Shown here piece by piece: positions 1-9,195 of a stretch of DNA of 64,000 bases. Where the stretch lies: assembly GCF_001650635.1 (NCBI RefSeq), contig NZ_LWQU01000207.1, positions 1 to 64,000 on the forward strand, given 5' to 3'. The notes beneath the pieces were generated by a model, which was not told where the DNA came from, made no database searches, and saw only the letters and a list, made by a program, of their open reading frames with translations. Both the position numbers and the translations under genes were made by a program. Numbering within the stretch: the stretch's first letter is position 1; every line of letters begins with the position of its first letter. The stretch comes from Magnetospirillum moscoviense. Its GTDB lineage: Bacteria; Pseudomonadota; Alphaproteobacteria; Rhodospirillales; Magnetospirillaceae.

Positions 1-111
1 TGCCGACGCCTCGCCAAGGACTTCGAGAACCTCGCCAGAATGGCGCTGGCGTTCCTGCGCCTGGCCATGATCCGCCTCATGCTGCGCAGAATCGCAAGGC
101 ACAGGAAATAA
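1..111 (+). CDS. IS5-family transposase, C-terminal fragment (runs off window start)
   Basis: An open frame enters from the left edge and codes for 36 residues before TAA. It begins CRRLAKDFENLARMALAFL and ends in a basic helix rich in Arg and Leu. This is the usual carboxy end of IS5-group DDE transposases, where the RLAKDFE segment follows the catalytic Glu region. The catalytic residues lie outside the window, so it cannot be judged whether the element is intact. The terminal repeat follows directly. Confidence 0.72.
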   Translation, partial: CRRLAKDFENLARMALAFLRLAMIRLMLRRIARHRK

Positions 112-114
112 TAG

Positions 115-137
115 GGAACTTCGCGGACGGACTCTAA
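115..137 (+). mobile_element. Right terminal inverted repeat of the IS5-family element
   Basis: Four bases after the transposase stop comes GGGAACTTCGCGGACGGACT. Read on the other strand it starts AGTCCGTCCGCG, the style of end carried by many IS5/IS427-group elements. The left end is outside the window, so the repeat cannot be matched to its partner and the target duplication cannot be defined. Confidence 0.5.
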
Positions 138-278
138 GATCCTGGTCTAGAACTCAATCTGCCAGTGCGGGGAGCCTTCCCGCTTATAGACCGTGATGAG
201 AGCTACCCCCTTGGATGCCGGGAAGTCCCCACAAAACTCCCCGCAGCCACCTTAGCCCACACAGATTTCCCACAGCAA

Positions 279-300
279 GAAGGCCCCCGCAGGGGCCTTC
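279..300 (-). terminator. Rho-independent-type hairpin after guaA
   Basis: A 9-bp perfect stem, GAAGGCCCC/GGGGCCTTC, with a 4-base loop lies 25 bases beyond the guaA stop. On the minus strand it is followed by TTGCTGTG, only a weak T-run. It also separates guaA from the IS end. Confidence 0.5.
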
Positions 301-325
301 CGAAACCAATTAACCTATTGAAACC

Positions 326-1879
326 TCACTCCCACTCAATCGTCCCCGGCGGCTTGGACGTCACGTCATACGTCACCCGGTTGATGCCCTTGACCTCGTT
401 GATGATGCGGTTGGCGACGCGGCCGATGAAGGCCATGTCGAAGGGGTAGAAATCCGCCGTCATGCCGTCGGTCGAGGTCACCGCGCGGATGGCGCAGGCA
501 TAGTCGTATGACCGCGAATCCCCCATCACGCCGACCGTGCGCACCGGCAGCAGAACGGTGAAGGCCTGCCAGATGGCATCGTACAGACCGGCGGCGCGGA
601 TCTCTTCCAGATAGATCGCGTCGGCCTTCTTCAGGATCTCCAGCTTCTCGCGGGTGATCTCTTGACCCGGGATGCGGATGGCCAGGCCCGGGCCGGGGAA
701 GGGGTGGCGGCCGACCATGTCGTCGGGCAGGCCCAGTTCGCGGCCCAAGGCCCGCACCTCGTCCTTGAACAATTCGCGCAACGGCTCGACCAGCTTCATG
801 TTCATGCGCTCGGGCAGGCCGCCGACATTGTGGTGGCTCTTGATGGTGACGCTGGGGCCGCCGATCACGCTGACCGATTCGATGACGTCGGGGTACAGCG
901 TGCCCTGGGCCAGGAAGTCGGCGCCGCCGACCTTCTTGGCCTCGGCCTCGAACACGTCGATGAACAGGGCGCCGATGGTCTTGCGCTTGGCCTCGGGGTC
1001 GGTCATGCCGGCCAGCCGGCCCAGGAACAGCTCGGACGCGTCGCAATGGACCAGGTTGATGTTGAAGCGGTCGCGGAAGACGCTGACCACCTGTTCCGAC
1101 TCGCCCAGCCGCATCAGGCCGTGATCGACATAGACGCAGGTCAGCTGGTCGCCGATGGCTTCGTGCAGCAGCGCCGCCACCACCGAGGAATCGACGCCGC
1201 CCGACAGGCCGCAGATCACCCGGCCCTTGCCCACCTGATCGCGGATCCGCGCGATGGCCTGGGCCTTGAAGGCGGCCATGGTCCAATCGCCCAAGCAGCC
1301 GCAGACGCCGTGGGTGAAGTTCTTCAGCAATTGGGCGCCGTGCGGGGTGTGCACCACCTCGGGGTGGAACTGCACGGCATAGATATGACGCTCGTCATTG
1401 GCGATGGCGGCATAGGGCGCGCCGTCCGAGGTGCCGACCACCCGGAACCCCTCGGGCAGGCGGGTGACGCGGTCGCCGTGGCTCATCCACACCTGCTCGC
1501 GGCCGCCCTTGGCCCAGACCCCGGTGAACAAGGCGCAATCGGCGACGATATCGACATAGGCGCGGCCGAACTCGCGGTGGTCGCCCGGCTCGACCTTGCC
1601 GCCCAGCTGCTCGCACAGGGTCTGCTGGCCGTAGCAGATGCCCAGCACCGGCAGCTTGGTGTCGAACACCGCCTGAGGTGCGCGCGGGCTGCCGTCTTCC
1701 GTCACCGAGGACGGACCGCCCGACAGGATGATGCCCTTGGCGCCGAACGCCGCCAGGCTGTCGGCGGTGACCTTGTTGAACGGATGGATTTCGCAATAGA
1801 CGCCGCTTTCGCGCACCCGCCGGGCGATCAGCTGGGTAACCTGGGAGCCGAAATCGAGGATCAGGATGCGGTCGGACAT
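326..1879 (-). CDS. guaA: GMP synthase (glutamine-hydrolysing)
   Basis: Cytoplasmic enzyme of purine synthesis that amidates XMP to GMP using glutamine and ATP. The 517-residue product matches the family length of about 520. An N-terminal class I glutamine amidotransferase domain has the nucleophile in GICYGQQ (about C82) and the catalytic His in QFHPEV. It is followed by the ATP pyrophosphatase domain with PP-loop GLSGGVDSS and the C-terminal dimerisation domain ending KPPGTIEWE. The start chosen is [13 protein letters not shown]. An in-frame extension of 33 residues upstream is rich in Arg and Pro and has no counterpart in the family. The gene stands alone, with a hairpin behind it. Confidence 0.97.
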   Translation of the reverse strand: MSDRILILDFGSQVTQLIARRVRESGVYCEIHPFNKVTADSLAAFGAKGIILSGGPSSVTEDGSPRAPQAVFDTKLPVLGICYGQQTLCEQLGGKVEPGDHREFGRAYVDIVADCALFTGVWAKGGREQVWMSHGDRVTRLPEGFRVVGTSDGAPYAAIANDERHIYAVQFHPEVVHTPHGAQLLKNFTHGVCGCLGDWTMAAFKAQAIARIRDQVGKGRVICGLSGGVDSSVVAALLHEAIGDQLTCVYVDHGLMRLGESEQVVSVFRDRFNINLVHCDASELFLGRLAGMTDPEAKRKTIGALFIDVFEAEAKKVGGADFLAQGTLYPDVIESVSVIGGPSVTIKSHHNVGGLPERMNMKLVEPLRELFKDEVRALGRELGLPDDMVGRHPFPGPGLAIRIPGQEITREKLEILKKADAIYLEEIRAAGLYDAIWQAFTVLLPVRTVGVMGDSRSYDYACAIRAVTSTDGMTADFYPFDMAFIGRVANRIINEVKGINRVTYDVTSKPPGTIEWE

Positions 1880-2023
1880 GGCGCGCCTTGGGCGAAGGAT
1901 TGGGAATGGGCGGACTTTAGCGATGCGGCGGGGGCGGGGCAAGCACTTGCCGGAGGTCAAGGAGGAGGCCTCCAGCATTCCCTAATGTTGCGCCGGTCGA
2001 TCAGGGCAACAAGGACGGATGTC

Positions 2024-2497
2024 ATGCGCGGATGGGTGGTGGCCGTACTGGCGGCGGCGACGCTGGCGGCCTGCTACGAGGTGCAAGGCCCGGTGGTGGA
2101 CAAGGGCGTCCGGGCGGCGGGCATCGCCGACGGCACCTGGCGGCGCACCGACGGCACCGATGTCACGCTGGCCTGGGACGAGGCGGCAGGGGCCTACCGT
2201 GTCGGCGCCGGTGGCATGGTCCGGCTGGCGCCGGCCGCCAACGGGCTGTATGTGGCCGATTATCAGGCGGAGCGCCGCATCGTGCTGCTGCTGCGGGCCA
2301 ATGCGCGCGAACTGGTGTTCCTGTTGCCGCCGGAAGCGGTGGAAAAGGGCGTGGCCGCCGGTCATGGCGCCGCCATCAAGGCCGGCCCGATCAAGCTGCT
2401 GAACGGCGAGCCCCGCGCGGTGGCCGCCACCCTGGCCGCCATGGCCGCCCGACCCGACCTGGCCGAGGCCGGCCGGTTGACGCGGGTGGGGGATTAG
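2024..2497 (+). CDS. Small predicted lipoprotein, function unknown
   Basis: A 157-residue product starts with a short lipoprotein signal peptide (MRGWVVAVLAAATLAAC) whose lipobox LAAC puts the acylated Cys at residue 17. The start is supported by AAGGAC about 8 bases upstream. The mature part is Ala-rich with a central beta-like stretch (residues about 60-100) and no motif I recognise. It is transcribed divergently from guaA. An earlier ATG at 1985 would place 13 residues ahead of the signal peptide and is less likely. Family unknown. Confidence 0.7.
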   Translation: MRGWVVAVLAAATLAACYEVQGPVVDKGVRAAGIADGTWRRTDGTDVTLAWDEAAGAYRVGAGGMVRLAPAANGLYVADYQAERRIVLLLRANARELVFLLPPEAVEKGVAAGHGAAIKAGPIKLLNGEPRAVAATLAAMAARPDLAEAGRLTRVGD

Positions 2498-2500
2498 TAG

Positions 2501-2523
2501 CCCGATCCCGGGCGGCTCAGTCG
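2501..2523. repeat. 23-bp dispersed repeat, copy 1
   Basis: The bases CCCGATCCCGGGCGGCTCAG plus TCG recur with two changes at 45638-45660. Both copies lie just after a gene end, and each is followed within about 25 bases by a GC-rich TTTTGGC-type stretch. It may be a short intergenic repeat family of this genome; a chance match is not excluded. Confidence 0.4.
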
Positions 2524-2617
2524 TTTTTGGCCGAGCGCCAAGGTCTGGCACAATACAAAGCCCGGCGGCGCTTGAGCCGGCCCGGCACGGGCTGCGCCTC
2601 GCGCCTAAATCTCGCGC

Positions 2618-3502
2618 CTAAGCCTGCTTGGCGTCGACGATGGCGCGGCGGATGGCGCGGGTCTCGGTGAAGCGCTTTTCCAGCACCTCGCCCTCGCCCC
2701 AGCGGATGGCGCGCTGCAGGGCGGTCAGGTCCTCGGTGAAGCGCTGGATCATTTCCAGCACCGCTTCCTTGTTGGACAGGAAGATGTCGCGCCACATGAT
2801 CGGATCCGAGGCGGCGATGCGGGTGAAATCGCGAAAGCCCGAGGCCGAAAACTTGATCACTTCCTGCTGCAGATGGCCTTCCAGATCGTTGGCGGTGCCG
2901 ACGATGGTATAGGCGATCAGGTGGGGCAGGTGCGAGGTGACGGCCAGCACCTGATCGTGGTGGCTGGGGTCCATGGTCTCGATCATCGAGCCCATGGCCG
3001 ACCACAAATCCGAAACCTTGGCGATCGCCTTGTCGTCGGTGCCGGGCAGCGGCGTCAGGATGCACCAGCGTCCCTCGAACAATTCGGCGAAGCCGGCGGC
3101 GGGGCCGGAATGTTCGGTGCCGGCGATGGGATGGCCGGGGACGAAATGAACGCCTTCCGGCAGGCTGGGGGTCAGGTCGCGGATCACCGCGATCTTGACC
3201 GAGCCGACATCGCTGACGATGGTGCCGGCGGCGAGGTGCGGGCCGATGGCCTGGGCCACTTTCTCGACCGCGCCGACCGGCGTGCCGATCATCACCAGAT
3301 CGGCGCCCGGGATCATCTGGGCTGGGTCGGTCGAGGCGGCATCGACGATGCCCAGCTCAAGCGCGGTCTGGCAGGCCTGGTCCGAGCTGTCCAGGGTGAC
3401 GATGCGCGCCGCCAGGCCGTGCTTGCGCACCGCCCGGGCGATCGAGGAATTGATCAGGCCGATGCCGACCAGACAGATGGTGTTGAACAGAGGCTGGCTC
3501 AT
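2618..3502 (-). CDS. tyrA: Prephenate/arogenate dehydrogenase
   Basis: Oxidative decarboxylation of prephenate or arogenate in tyrosine synthesis, with NAD(P). The 294-residue protein opens with a Rossmann dinucleotide-binding motif written GIGLINSS, where most relatives have GIGLIGSS; the third Gly is Asn. The GHPIAGTEHSG segment (about residues 123-133) and the helical C-terminal half with HLPHLIAY are typical of TyrA. It starts one base after the hisC stop, so it is co-translated with hisC and the chorismate mutase gene. NAD versus NADP and prephenate versus arogenate preference cannot be told from the sequence. Confidence 0.9.
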   Translation of the reverse strand: MSQPLFNTICLVGIGLINSSIARAVRKHGLAARIVTLDSSDQACQTALELGIVDAASTDPAQMIPGADLVMIGTPVGAVEKVAQAIGPHLAAGTIVSDVGSVKIAVIRDLTPSLPEGVHFVPGHPIAGTEHSGPAAGFAELFEGRWCILTPLPGTDDKAIAKVSDLWSAMGSMIETMDPSHHDQVLAVTSHLPHLIAYTIVGTANDLEGHLQQEVIKFSASGFRDFTRIAASDPIMWRDIFLSNKEAVLEMIQRFTEDLTALQRAIRWGEGEVLEKRFTETRAIRRAIVDAKQA

Positions 3503-3503
3503 G

Positions 3504-4601
3504 TCATTTCCACCGGGCGGTGAACTCGGCCAGGGCCTGGATCACCGCCTGATTTTCCTCGCCGGAACCGATGGTGATGCGCAGCCAGTCGGGCAGGCCA
3601 TAGCCGCCCATGGCGCGGGTGATGATGCCCTTGGCGCGCAGGAAGGCATCGGCGGCCTGGGCGTTTCTGCCCTCGGTCAGCGGGAACTGGATCAGCACGA
3701 AATTGCACACCGACGGCGTCACCGGCAGGCCCAGGCCCTTGATCTCGGACAGCATCCACGGCAGCCAGTAATCGTTATGGCTGCGGCACAGCTCCATGTA
3801 GGGGCCGTCTTCCAGCGCCGCCAGGCCGGCTTCCAGAGCCGCCGAGCCGACATTGAAGGGGTTGCGCACCCGGTTCAGCACGCCGGCGATGTCGGCCGGG
3901 CAATAGGCCCAGCCCAGGCGCAGGCCGCCCAGGGCGTAGATCTTCGAGAAGGTGCGGCACATCACGGTGTTGTTGCCGGCCTCGACCAGTTCAACCCCGG
4001 CGGAATAGTCGTTCTTGGACACGAACTCGGCATAGGCGGCGTCGATCACCAGCAAGATGTCGTCGCGCAGGCCCTTGCGCAGGCGCTTGACCTCCTCGGC
4101 CGGCAGGTAGGTGCCGGTCGGGTTGTTGGGATTGGCCAGGAAGACGATCCGGGTCTTCGGCGTGACCGCCTTCAGCAGATTGTCGACATCGGCATGCAGG
4201 TCGGTTTCCGGCGCGGTGACCGGGGTGGCGCCGCAGGCCTTAGCGGCGATGGCGTACATCAGGAAGCCGTGCGCCGAATACAGCACCTCGTCGCCCGGGC
4301 CGGCATAGGCGCGGCACAGGATGCCCAGCAACTCGTCCGAGCCGGCGCCGCAGACGATGCGCTCGGCATCGATGCCCCAGCGGGCGGCCAAGGCCTTGCG
4401 AAGGGCGGTGGCACCGCCGTCGGGATAGCGGTGGATTTCACCGGCCATCGCCTTCAACGCGGCGACCGCCTTGGGGCTTGGCCCCAGCGCGCCTTCGTTG
4501 GACGACAGCTTCATGATCCGCGAGACCCCCTCGATCGCCGATTCGCCGCCGACATAGGGGCGGATGTCCATGATACCGGGGCGGGGAGTGGGAGCGGTCA
4601 T
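3504..4601 (-). CDS. hisC: Histidinol-phosphate / aromatic aminotransferase
   Basis: PLP-dependent fold-type I aminotransferase of 365 residues. The internal aldimine lysine is K220 in RTFSKIYALGGLRLGW, and ANPNNPTG near residue 156 and the C-terminal RITIG arginine are in place. The start has AAGGAG 9 bases upstream. Position between chorismate mutase and tyrA argues that it serves the last transamination of tyrosine or phenylalanine synthesis, possibly besides histidine synthesis. This is a known arrangement in Rhodospirillales; the dual role is an inference. Confidence 0.9.
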   Translation of the reverse strand: MTAPTPRPGIMDIRPYVGGESAIEGVSRIMKLSSNEGALGPSPKAVAALKAMAGEIHRYPDGGATALRKALAARWGIDAERIVCGAGSDELLGILCRAYAGPGDEVLYSAHGFLMYAIAAKACGATPVTAPETDLHADVDNLLKAVTPKTRIVFLANPNNPTGTYLPAEEVKRLRKGLRDDILLVIDAAYAEFVSKNDYSAGVELVEAGNNTVMCRTFSKIYALGGLRLGWAYCPADIAGVLNRVRNPFNVGSAALEAGLAALEDGPYMELCRSHNDYWLPWMLSEIKGLGLPVTPSVCNFVLIQFPLTEGRNAQAADAFLRAKGIITRAMGGYGLPDWLRITIGSGEENQAVIQALAEFTARWK

Positions 4602-4647
4602 GACGGGAAACTCCTTGGGCGGATAAGGTGGCGGGTCAGGCGGCGGA

Positions 4648-5505
4648 TCAGGCGGACAGGGGCACGGGATAGCCGCCGATGACGCGGGTCGAGCGGATGG
4701 TGCCGGTATTGGCCAGCACCAGGGCGATCAGGCGGGCATCGTTCTGGGCGACGAAGCCGGTGACCTCGGCAAGATGCAGCCAGCGATCGTCGTCGCGGTG
4801 GCTGGCCAGCATCGACACGCATTCCAGCCCGACACCGGTCTGCAGCGTGCGCAGCCGGTCGCGGCTGACGTCGGGCACGGTCTCGACCACCAGAAGGGTG
4901 CGGTCGTTGCCGGTTTCCTCGGGCTCGCTGGTGGCCAGCACGAAGGCGTGCAGGGGCTCGGGATGGTCGGGCGGGATCTCGGGCATCAGCATCGGCAGGC
5001 GGCCGATGACGCGCGGCGTGTTGGTCATCTCGGACACCAGCGCCAGCCACCAATTCTCGCCGCCGGCGGCTTCGGGGGCGGCAACCACGCCAACCGAGGC
5101 CCGGGCGTTGGCCACCTCGCGCACCACGTGGCTGGACCCGGGTAGGACGTTGAGCGGCCACACCACGCCGAAATGGTCACGGGCCAGGTCGATATAGCCG
5201 GCGCCGCGCTTGGGCTGGGCGACGGCCACCGAGAACGGCCGCTGCAGCCCGACCAGCGCGCCCATGATCTCGCGCCAGATGCGGACCAGGGCCGGGCGCG
5301 GGAAGGTGCCGGAATGGCGCCCGACCAGGCGGCGGATGATTTGCGCCTCGCGGCCGGGGCGCAACGCGGCACCCGGGGTGCCGGCCTTGGCCGCGGCGAT
5401 GCGTCCGACCAGCGCCGCGCGCTCCATGACGAGGTCGTGCAGACGGTCGTCGATGGCGTCGATCTGTTGGCGCAAGGAATCGAGGGAAGCGGAATCGTCG
5501 GCCAT
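4648..5505 (-). CDS. Chorismate mutase with degenerate prephenate-dehydratase-like C-terminus
   Basis: The N-terminal 90 residues form an AroQ-type chorismate mutase: LRQQIDAIDDRLHDLVMERAAL, then RIAAAK, and a basic helix with REAQIIRRL. Residues from about 100 to 200 resemble a shrunken periplasmic-binding-like dehydratase fold, and the end (TLLVVETVPDVSRDRLRTL onward) looks like an ACT regulatory domain. The dehydratase catalytic TRF motif is not intact; NTPRVIG stands in its place. I infer mutase activity with aromatic amino-acid control but no dehydratase activity. It is the first gene of the set with hisC and tyrA. Confidence 0.82.
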   Translation of the reverse strand: MADDSASLDSLRQQIDAIDDRLHDLVMERAALVGRIAAAKAGTPGAALRPGREAQIIRRLVGRHSGTFPRPALVRIWREIMGALVGLQRPFSVAVAQPKRGAGYIDLARDHFGVVWPLNVLPGSSHVVREVANARASVGVVAAPEAAGGENWWLALVSEMTNTPRVIGRLPMLMPEIPPDHPEPLHAFVLATSEPEETGNDRTLLVVETVPDVSRDRLRTLQTGVGLECVSMLASHRDDDRWLHLAEVTGFVAQNDARLIALVLANTGTIRSTRVIGGYPVPLSA

Positions 5506-5577
5506 GGCTGATGCTGAAAAAGGGAAGGCGAAGCCGGATAGGTTTAGTGCGTCCCCCCCACGAAATCAAAGAAAACA

Positions 5578-5607
5578 TTGACAGTCAGTCCCTGCGTCCA
5601 TAGCTAG
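5578..5607 (+). promoter_or_regulatory. Possible sigma-70 promoter of metX-metW
   Basis: A perfect TTGACA (5578-5583) is followed after 17 bases by TAGCTA, a poor -10 match. Transcription would start roughly 30 bases before the chosen metX ATG. I looked for a SAM riboswitch in this leader and found no pseudoknot-like core. Confidence 0.35.
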
Positions 5608-5645
5608 ACGTGTTCTTTCGTCTGATCCTGGTTTGCCCCGCGTCC

Positions 5646-6830
5646 ATGAGTGCCGTCGAACCCCTGGGAACCTGCCCGCCGCACAACCCGCTCGGCCATA
5701 CCGTCGAGCTGGGGCGCGACCGGCCGATCCGGCTGGATTGCGGCATCGAGATGGCGCCGGTGACGGTGGCCTATCAGACCTATGGCCGGCTGAACGCCGA
5801 CAAGACCAACGCCATCTTGCTGTGCCACGCCTTGACCGGCGACCATTACGTCGCCGACCCCCACCCGATCACCGGCAAGCCGGGCTGGTGGATCGATCTG
5901 GTCGGGCCGGGCAAGGTGTTCGACACCGACCGCTATTTCCTGATCTGCTCGAACGTTTTGGGCGGCTGCATGGGCACCACCGGCCCCCGGGACATCAATC
6001 CCGCGACGGGCAAGCCGTGGGGCCAGACCTTCCCGGTCATCACCATCGGCGACATGGTCCGGGTCCAGGCCCGGCTGGTCGAATATCTGGGCATCGACGA
6101 CCTGTTTTGCGTCATCGGCGGCTCGATGGGCGGCATGCAGGTGCTGGAATGGGCGGCCAGTTATCCGGACAAGGTGTTCTCGGCCATTCCCATCGCCACG
6201 GCGGCGCGCCATTCGGCCCAGAACATCGCCTTCCACGAGGTCGGGCGCCAGGCGATCATCGCCGATCCGGACTGGATGGGCGGCAATTACCAGGAAGCCG
6301 GCCTTAGGCCCCATCGCGGCCTGGCGGTGGCGCGCATGGCGGCGCACATCACCTATCTGTCGGAAACCGCGCTGCACCGGAAGTTCGGCCGCAACCTGCA
6401 AGACCGCGATCAGGTGTCCTATGGCTTCGGCGCCGATTTCCAGGTGGAAAGTTACCTGCGCCACCAGGGCTCGACCTTCGTCGATCGCTTCGACGCCAAT
6501 TCGTACCTGTATATCACCCGGGCGATGGATTATTTCGACCTGGCGGCCGAGCGCGATGGCGTGCTGGCCAACGCCTTCAAGGGCACGCGCACCCGCTTTT
6601 GCGTGGTGTCGTTCTCGTCGGACTGGCTGTTCCCGACCCCGGAAAGCCGCGCCGTCGTCCACGCCCTGAACGCGGTGGCGGCCAATGTCAGCTTCGTCGA
6701 GGTCCAGTCCGACAAGGGCCACGACGCCTTCTTGCTGGACGAGCCCGAGTTCCACGCCACCCTGACCGGCTTCCTGGAAGGCGCGGCCGAGCATCGGGGC
6801 CTGCGGCGCAAGGGGAACAGCCAGCCATGA
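5646..6830 (+). CDS. metX: Homoserine O-acetyltransferase
   Basis: Acylates homoserine with acetyl-CoA (or succinyl-CoA in some relatives) as the first committed step of methionine synthesis. The 394-residue alpha/beta hydrolase has the nucleophile S160 in GGSMGGMQ, the family signature [12 protein letters not shown] near residue 103, and the catalytic His in DKGHDAFL near the C-terminus. Start ATG 5646 (MSAVEPLG) is preferred over an in-frame site at 5610 that adds 12 hydrophobic residues. The stop overlaps the metW start (ATGA), so the two are translationally coupled. Acyl donor cannot be assigned by eye. Confidence 0.95.
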   Translation: MSAVEPLGTCPPHNPLGHTVELGRDRPIRLDCGIEMAPVTVAYQTYGRLNADKTNAILLCHALTGDHYVADPHPITGKPGWWIDLVGPGKVFDTDRYFLICSNVLGGCMGTTGPRDINPATGKPWGQTFPVITIGDMVRVQARLVEYLGIDDLFCVIGGSMGGMQVLEWAASYPDKVFSAIPIATAARHSAQNIAFHEVGRQAIIADPDWMGGNYQEAGLRPHRGLAVARMAAHITYLSETALHRKFGRNLQDRDQVSYGFGADFQVESYLRHQGSTFVDRFDANSYLYITRAMDYFDLAAERDGVLANAFKGTRTRFCVVSFSSDWLFPTPESRAVVHALNAVAANVSFVEVQSDKGHDAFLLDEPEFHATLTGFLEGAAEHRGLRRKGNSQP

Positions 6831-7450
6831 TGGTGATCGCCAACGGCAATCTGCGCGTCGATCTGAAGCTGATCGCCGACATGGTCGAGCCCGGCTCGCG
6901 GGTGCTGGATGTCGGCTGTTCCGACGGCTCGCTGCTGTCGTGGCTGGGCCGGCACAAGAATGTCGACGGCCGCGGTATCGAATTGTCGATGAGCGGAGTG
7001 TCGGCGGCGGTGTCGCAGGGTCTGTCGGTGATCCAGGGCGACGCCGATACCGATCTCAAGGATTATCCCACCGGCGCCTTCGACACGGTGATCCTCAGCC
7101 AGACCCTGCAGGCGACCTATGCGCCGCGCGACGTGTTGGCCAACATGCTGCGGATCGGGCGGCGCGCCATCGTGTCCTTTCCCAATTTCGGCCATTGGCG
7201 GGTGCGCGTCGGTCTGGCGCTGGGTGGGCGCATGCCGGTGACCGACACCTTGGCCTATGAATGGTACGACACCCCCAATATCCATTTCTGCACCATCCGC
7301 GACTTCCTGGTGCTGTGCCGCGACCTGGGGATCACCGTCGAGAAGGGCATCGCCCTTGACCGCGAGGGCCGCGTGCTGCCGTTCGACGGCCAAGGCGTGC
7401 TGGCCAACCTGCTGGCCGACCAGGGCTTGTTCGTCCTTAGCCGTTCGTAA
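6827..7450 (+). CDS. metW: MetW, methionine-biosynthesis methyltransferase-fold protein
   Basis: A 207-residue protein with a class I SAM-binding fold: the glycine loop [12 protein letters not shown] lies at about residues 28-39 and ends with an acidic ERGIEL-like segment (GRGIELS). The [12 protein letters not shown] and [11 protein letters not shown] segments are typical of MetW. It nearly always sits beside metX and is needed with it for homoserine acylation in several proteobacteria. It overlaps metX by four bases and meets the next gene tail to tail, with 5 bases between stops. Confidence 0.95.
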   Translation: MMVIANGNLRVDLKLIADMVEPGSRVLDVGCSDGSLLSWLGRHKNVDGRGIELSMSGVSAAVSQGLSVIQGDADTDLKDYPTGAFDTVILSQTLQATYAPRDVLANMLRIGRRAIVSFPNFGHWRVRVGLALGGRMPVTDTLAYEWYDTPNIHFCTIRDFLVLCRDLGITVEKGIALDREGRVLPFDGQGVLANLLADQGLFVLSRS

Positions 7451-7455
7451 TCCAA

Positions 7456-8268
7456 TCAAGCTTTCAGCTTGTAGCCGGTCGCCAGCATCCGCCAGGTCAG
7501 CAGCATCAGCCCGGCATCGACCAGGGTGACCATGACGATCCCCAGCGCGACCGAGCCGTCGGCCTGGCCGATGAAGCCGGCCCGGAAGCCGTCGATCATG
7601 TAGAAGAACGGGTTCAGCTTGGCCAGCAGTTGGAAGGTCTCGGGCAGGCGGTCGATGGAATAGAAGGTGCCCGACAGGAACGATAACGGCGTGACGATGA
7701 AATTGGTCACCGCCGCCATGTGGTCGAACTTGTCGGCCCAGATGCCGCCGATCATGCCCAGCAGCGACAGCATCAGCGATCCCATCACCGCGTGGAAGGC
7801 AATCAGACCCAGCGAGCTGATGTGGATGCGCACGAACAGCGACATCGCCGCGGTGACCACCAGGCCGACCAGCAGGCCGCGCGCGACGCCGCCCAGGGCC
7901 ACCGCCACCGTCTGCTCGATGGGAGACAAGGGCGGCATCAGCATATCGACGATGTTGCCCTGGACCTTGGCGATGATCAGCGACGACGAGGTGTTGGCGA
8001 AGGCGTTCTGCACCATCGCCATCATGATCAGGCCCGGGGCCAGGAATTCCGAGAAGGCGACGCCGTGGACGTCGGCCGCGACCCGTCCCAGGGCCAGCGA
8101 GAACACCGCCAGGAACAAAAGCGTCGTCACCACCGGGGCGGTGATGGTCTGGAAATGCACCTTCAGGAAGCGGCGGACTTCCTTGCCCAGCAGGGTGCGA
8201 AAGCCCAGCCAGTTGACGGCGCCGTAGGACCGGGGGACGGGCGGGCGGGGGATGGCGTTCTCGGTCAT
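7456..8268 (-). CDS. ABC-2 type transporter permease
   Basis: A 270-residue inner-membrane protein with about six membrane spans and the ABC-2 permease core, including the FLSGTFYSIDRLP segment at about residue 200 and NPFFYMIDGFRAGF just after it. It resembles YadH-type exporters of unknown substrate. No ATPase gene is next to it: metW lies on one side and recX on the other. The partner must be encoded elsewhere, or the permease pairs with a shared ATPase. Confidence 0.85.
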   Translation of the reverse strand: MTENAIPRPPVPRSYGAVNWLGFRTLLGKEVRRFLKVHFQTITAPVVTTLLFLAVFSLALGRVAADVHGVAFSEFLAPGLIMMAMVQNAFANTSSSLIIAKVQGNIVDMLMPPLSPIEQTVAVALGGVARGLLVGLVVTAAMSLFVRIHISSLGLIAFHAVMGSLMLSLLGMIGGIWADKFDHMAAVTNFIVTPLSFLSGTFYSIDRLPETFQLLAKLNPFFYMIDGFRAGFIGQADGSVALGIVMVTLVDAGLMLLTWRMLATGYKLKA

Positions 8269-8303
8269 GGTGTCCTGGCGAAGCTTCGGTTAGGCTTGAA
8301 AGC

Positions 8304-8855
8304 ATGGCGAAGACAAGCGTGCCCCCGCGCATCACCCCATCCTACCTGGAAAATGCCGCGTTGCATTACCTGGAACGCTTCTCGGCGTCCACCGCTTCGT
8401 TGCGCCGGGTGTTGAAGCGCAAGGTGGTGCGCTCGGTGGCCCATTGGGGCGACGATGCCGACCAGGCCCTGGCCCACATCGAGACGGTGATCGCCAAGCT
8501 GACCCAGTTGGGCTATCTGAACGATTCCGCCTATGCCGAGCAAAAGACCGGGGCGCTGCACCGGCGCGGCAAGGGCACGCGCGCTATCCGCGCCAGCCTG
8601 GCCGCCAAGGGGGTGGGCGCCGCCGATGCCGACCAGGCCCTGGCCGCCCTGGCCGAGGACCAAGCCCAGCCCGACCGTGCCGCCGCCATCACCCTGGCCA
8701 GGCGCCGCCGGCTGGGGCCGTTCCGGGTCAGCGGCCGGGCCGAGAACCGTGCCCGCGATCTGGCGGTGATGGGCCGCAACGGCTTCGATTTCGAGACCGC
8801 GCGGGCCATCATCGACGCCGCCAGCCCCGAAACCCTGACCGAGGAGGATCAATGA
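8304..8855 (+). CDS. recX: RecX-family regulator of RecA
   Basis: RecX binds the RecA filament and modulates strand exchange. The 183-residue product is basic and all helical, with the RecX repeats: ALHYLERFSASTASLRRVLKRK at the start (residues 16-37), LGYLNDSAYAEQ (about 71-82) and GAADADQALAAL. recA itself is not in this window. The stop overlaps the next ATG (ATGA). Confidence 0.85.
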   Translation: MAKTSVPPRITPSYLENAALHYLERFSASTASLRRVLKRKVVRSVAHWGDDADQALAHIETVIAKLTQLGYLNDSAYAEQKTGALHRRGKGTRAIRASLAAKGVGAADADQALAALAEDQAQPDRAAAITLARRRRLGPFRVSGRAENRARDLAVMGRNGFDFETARAIIDAASPETLTEEDQ

Positions 8856-9193
8856 GCACCACCATCTGGCACAATCCCCGCTGCAGCAAAAGCCGCGAGA
8901 CCCTGGCCCTGGTCGAGGGCAAGGGCATCGCTCCGGTCATCGTCGAATATCTGAAGACTCCGCCCAGCCCGGCCGAGTTGAAGCGGGTGTTGGGCCTGTT
9001 GGGCAAGGGGCCGCGCGACATCGTCCGCAAGAAGGAAGCGGCCGAGGCCGGCATCGATGTCGCCGGGCTTGCCGACGACGCCCTGATCGCCGCCTTGTGC
9101 GCCCATCCGGCGGCGATCGAACGCCCGATCGTCATCACCGCCACCAAGGCCGCCCTGGGGCGCCCGCCCGAGGCGGTGCTGGAAATTCTTTAA
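8852..9193 (+). CDS. arsC: ArsC/Spx-family protein (glutaredoxin-type arsenate reductase)
   Basis: A 113-residue thioredoxin-fold protein with the ArsC motif HNPRCSKSRE (catalytic Cys 11) and the C-terminal IERPIVIT segment holding the conserved Arg. GAGGAGG precedes the ATG, which overlaps the recX stop. There are no ars regulator or efflux genes nearby, so a role in arsenate resistance is only family-based. A general redox role is equally possible. Confidence 0.82.
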   Translation: MSTTIWHNPRCSKSRETLALVEGKGIAPVIVEYLKTPPSPAELKRVLGLLGKGPRDIVRKKEAAEAGIDVAGLADDALIAALCAHPAAIERPIVITATKAALGRPPEAVLEIL

Positions 9194-9195
9194 CC

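Noticed and set aside
662-1987. Long plus-strand frame running through guaA into the lipoprotein gene
   Set aside because: Antisense to guaA; only the part from 2024 has a signal peptide and ribosome site.
5506-5645. SAM-II riboswitch in the metX leader
   Set aside because: This class precedes metX/metA in other alphaproteobacteria, but the conserved core and pseudoknot pairing could not be found here.
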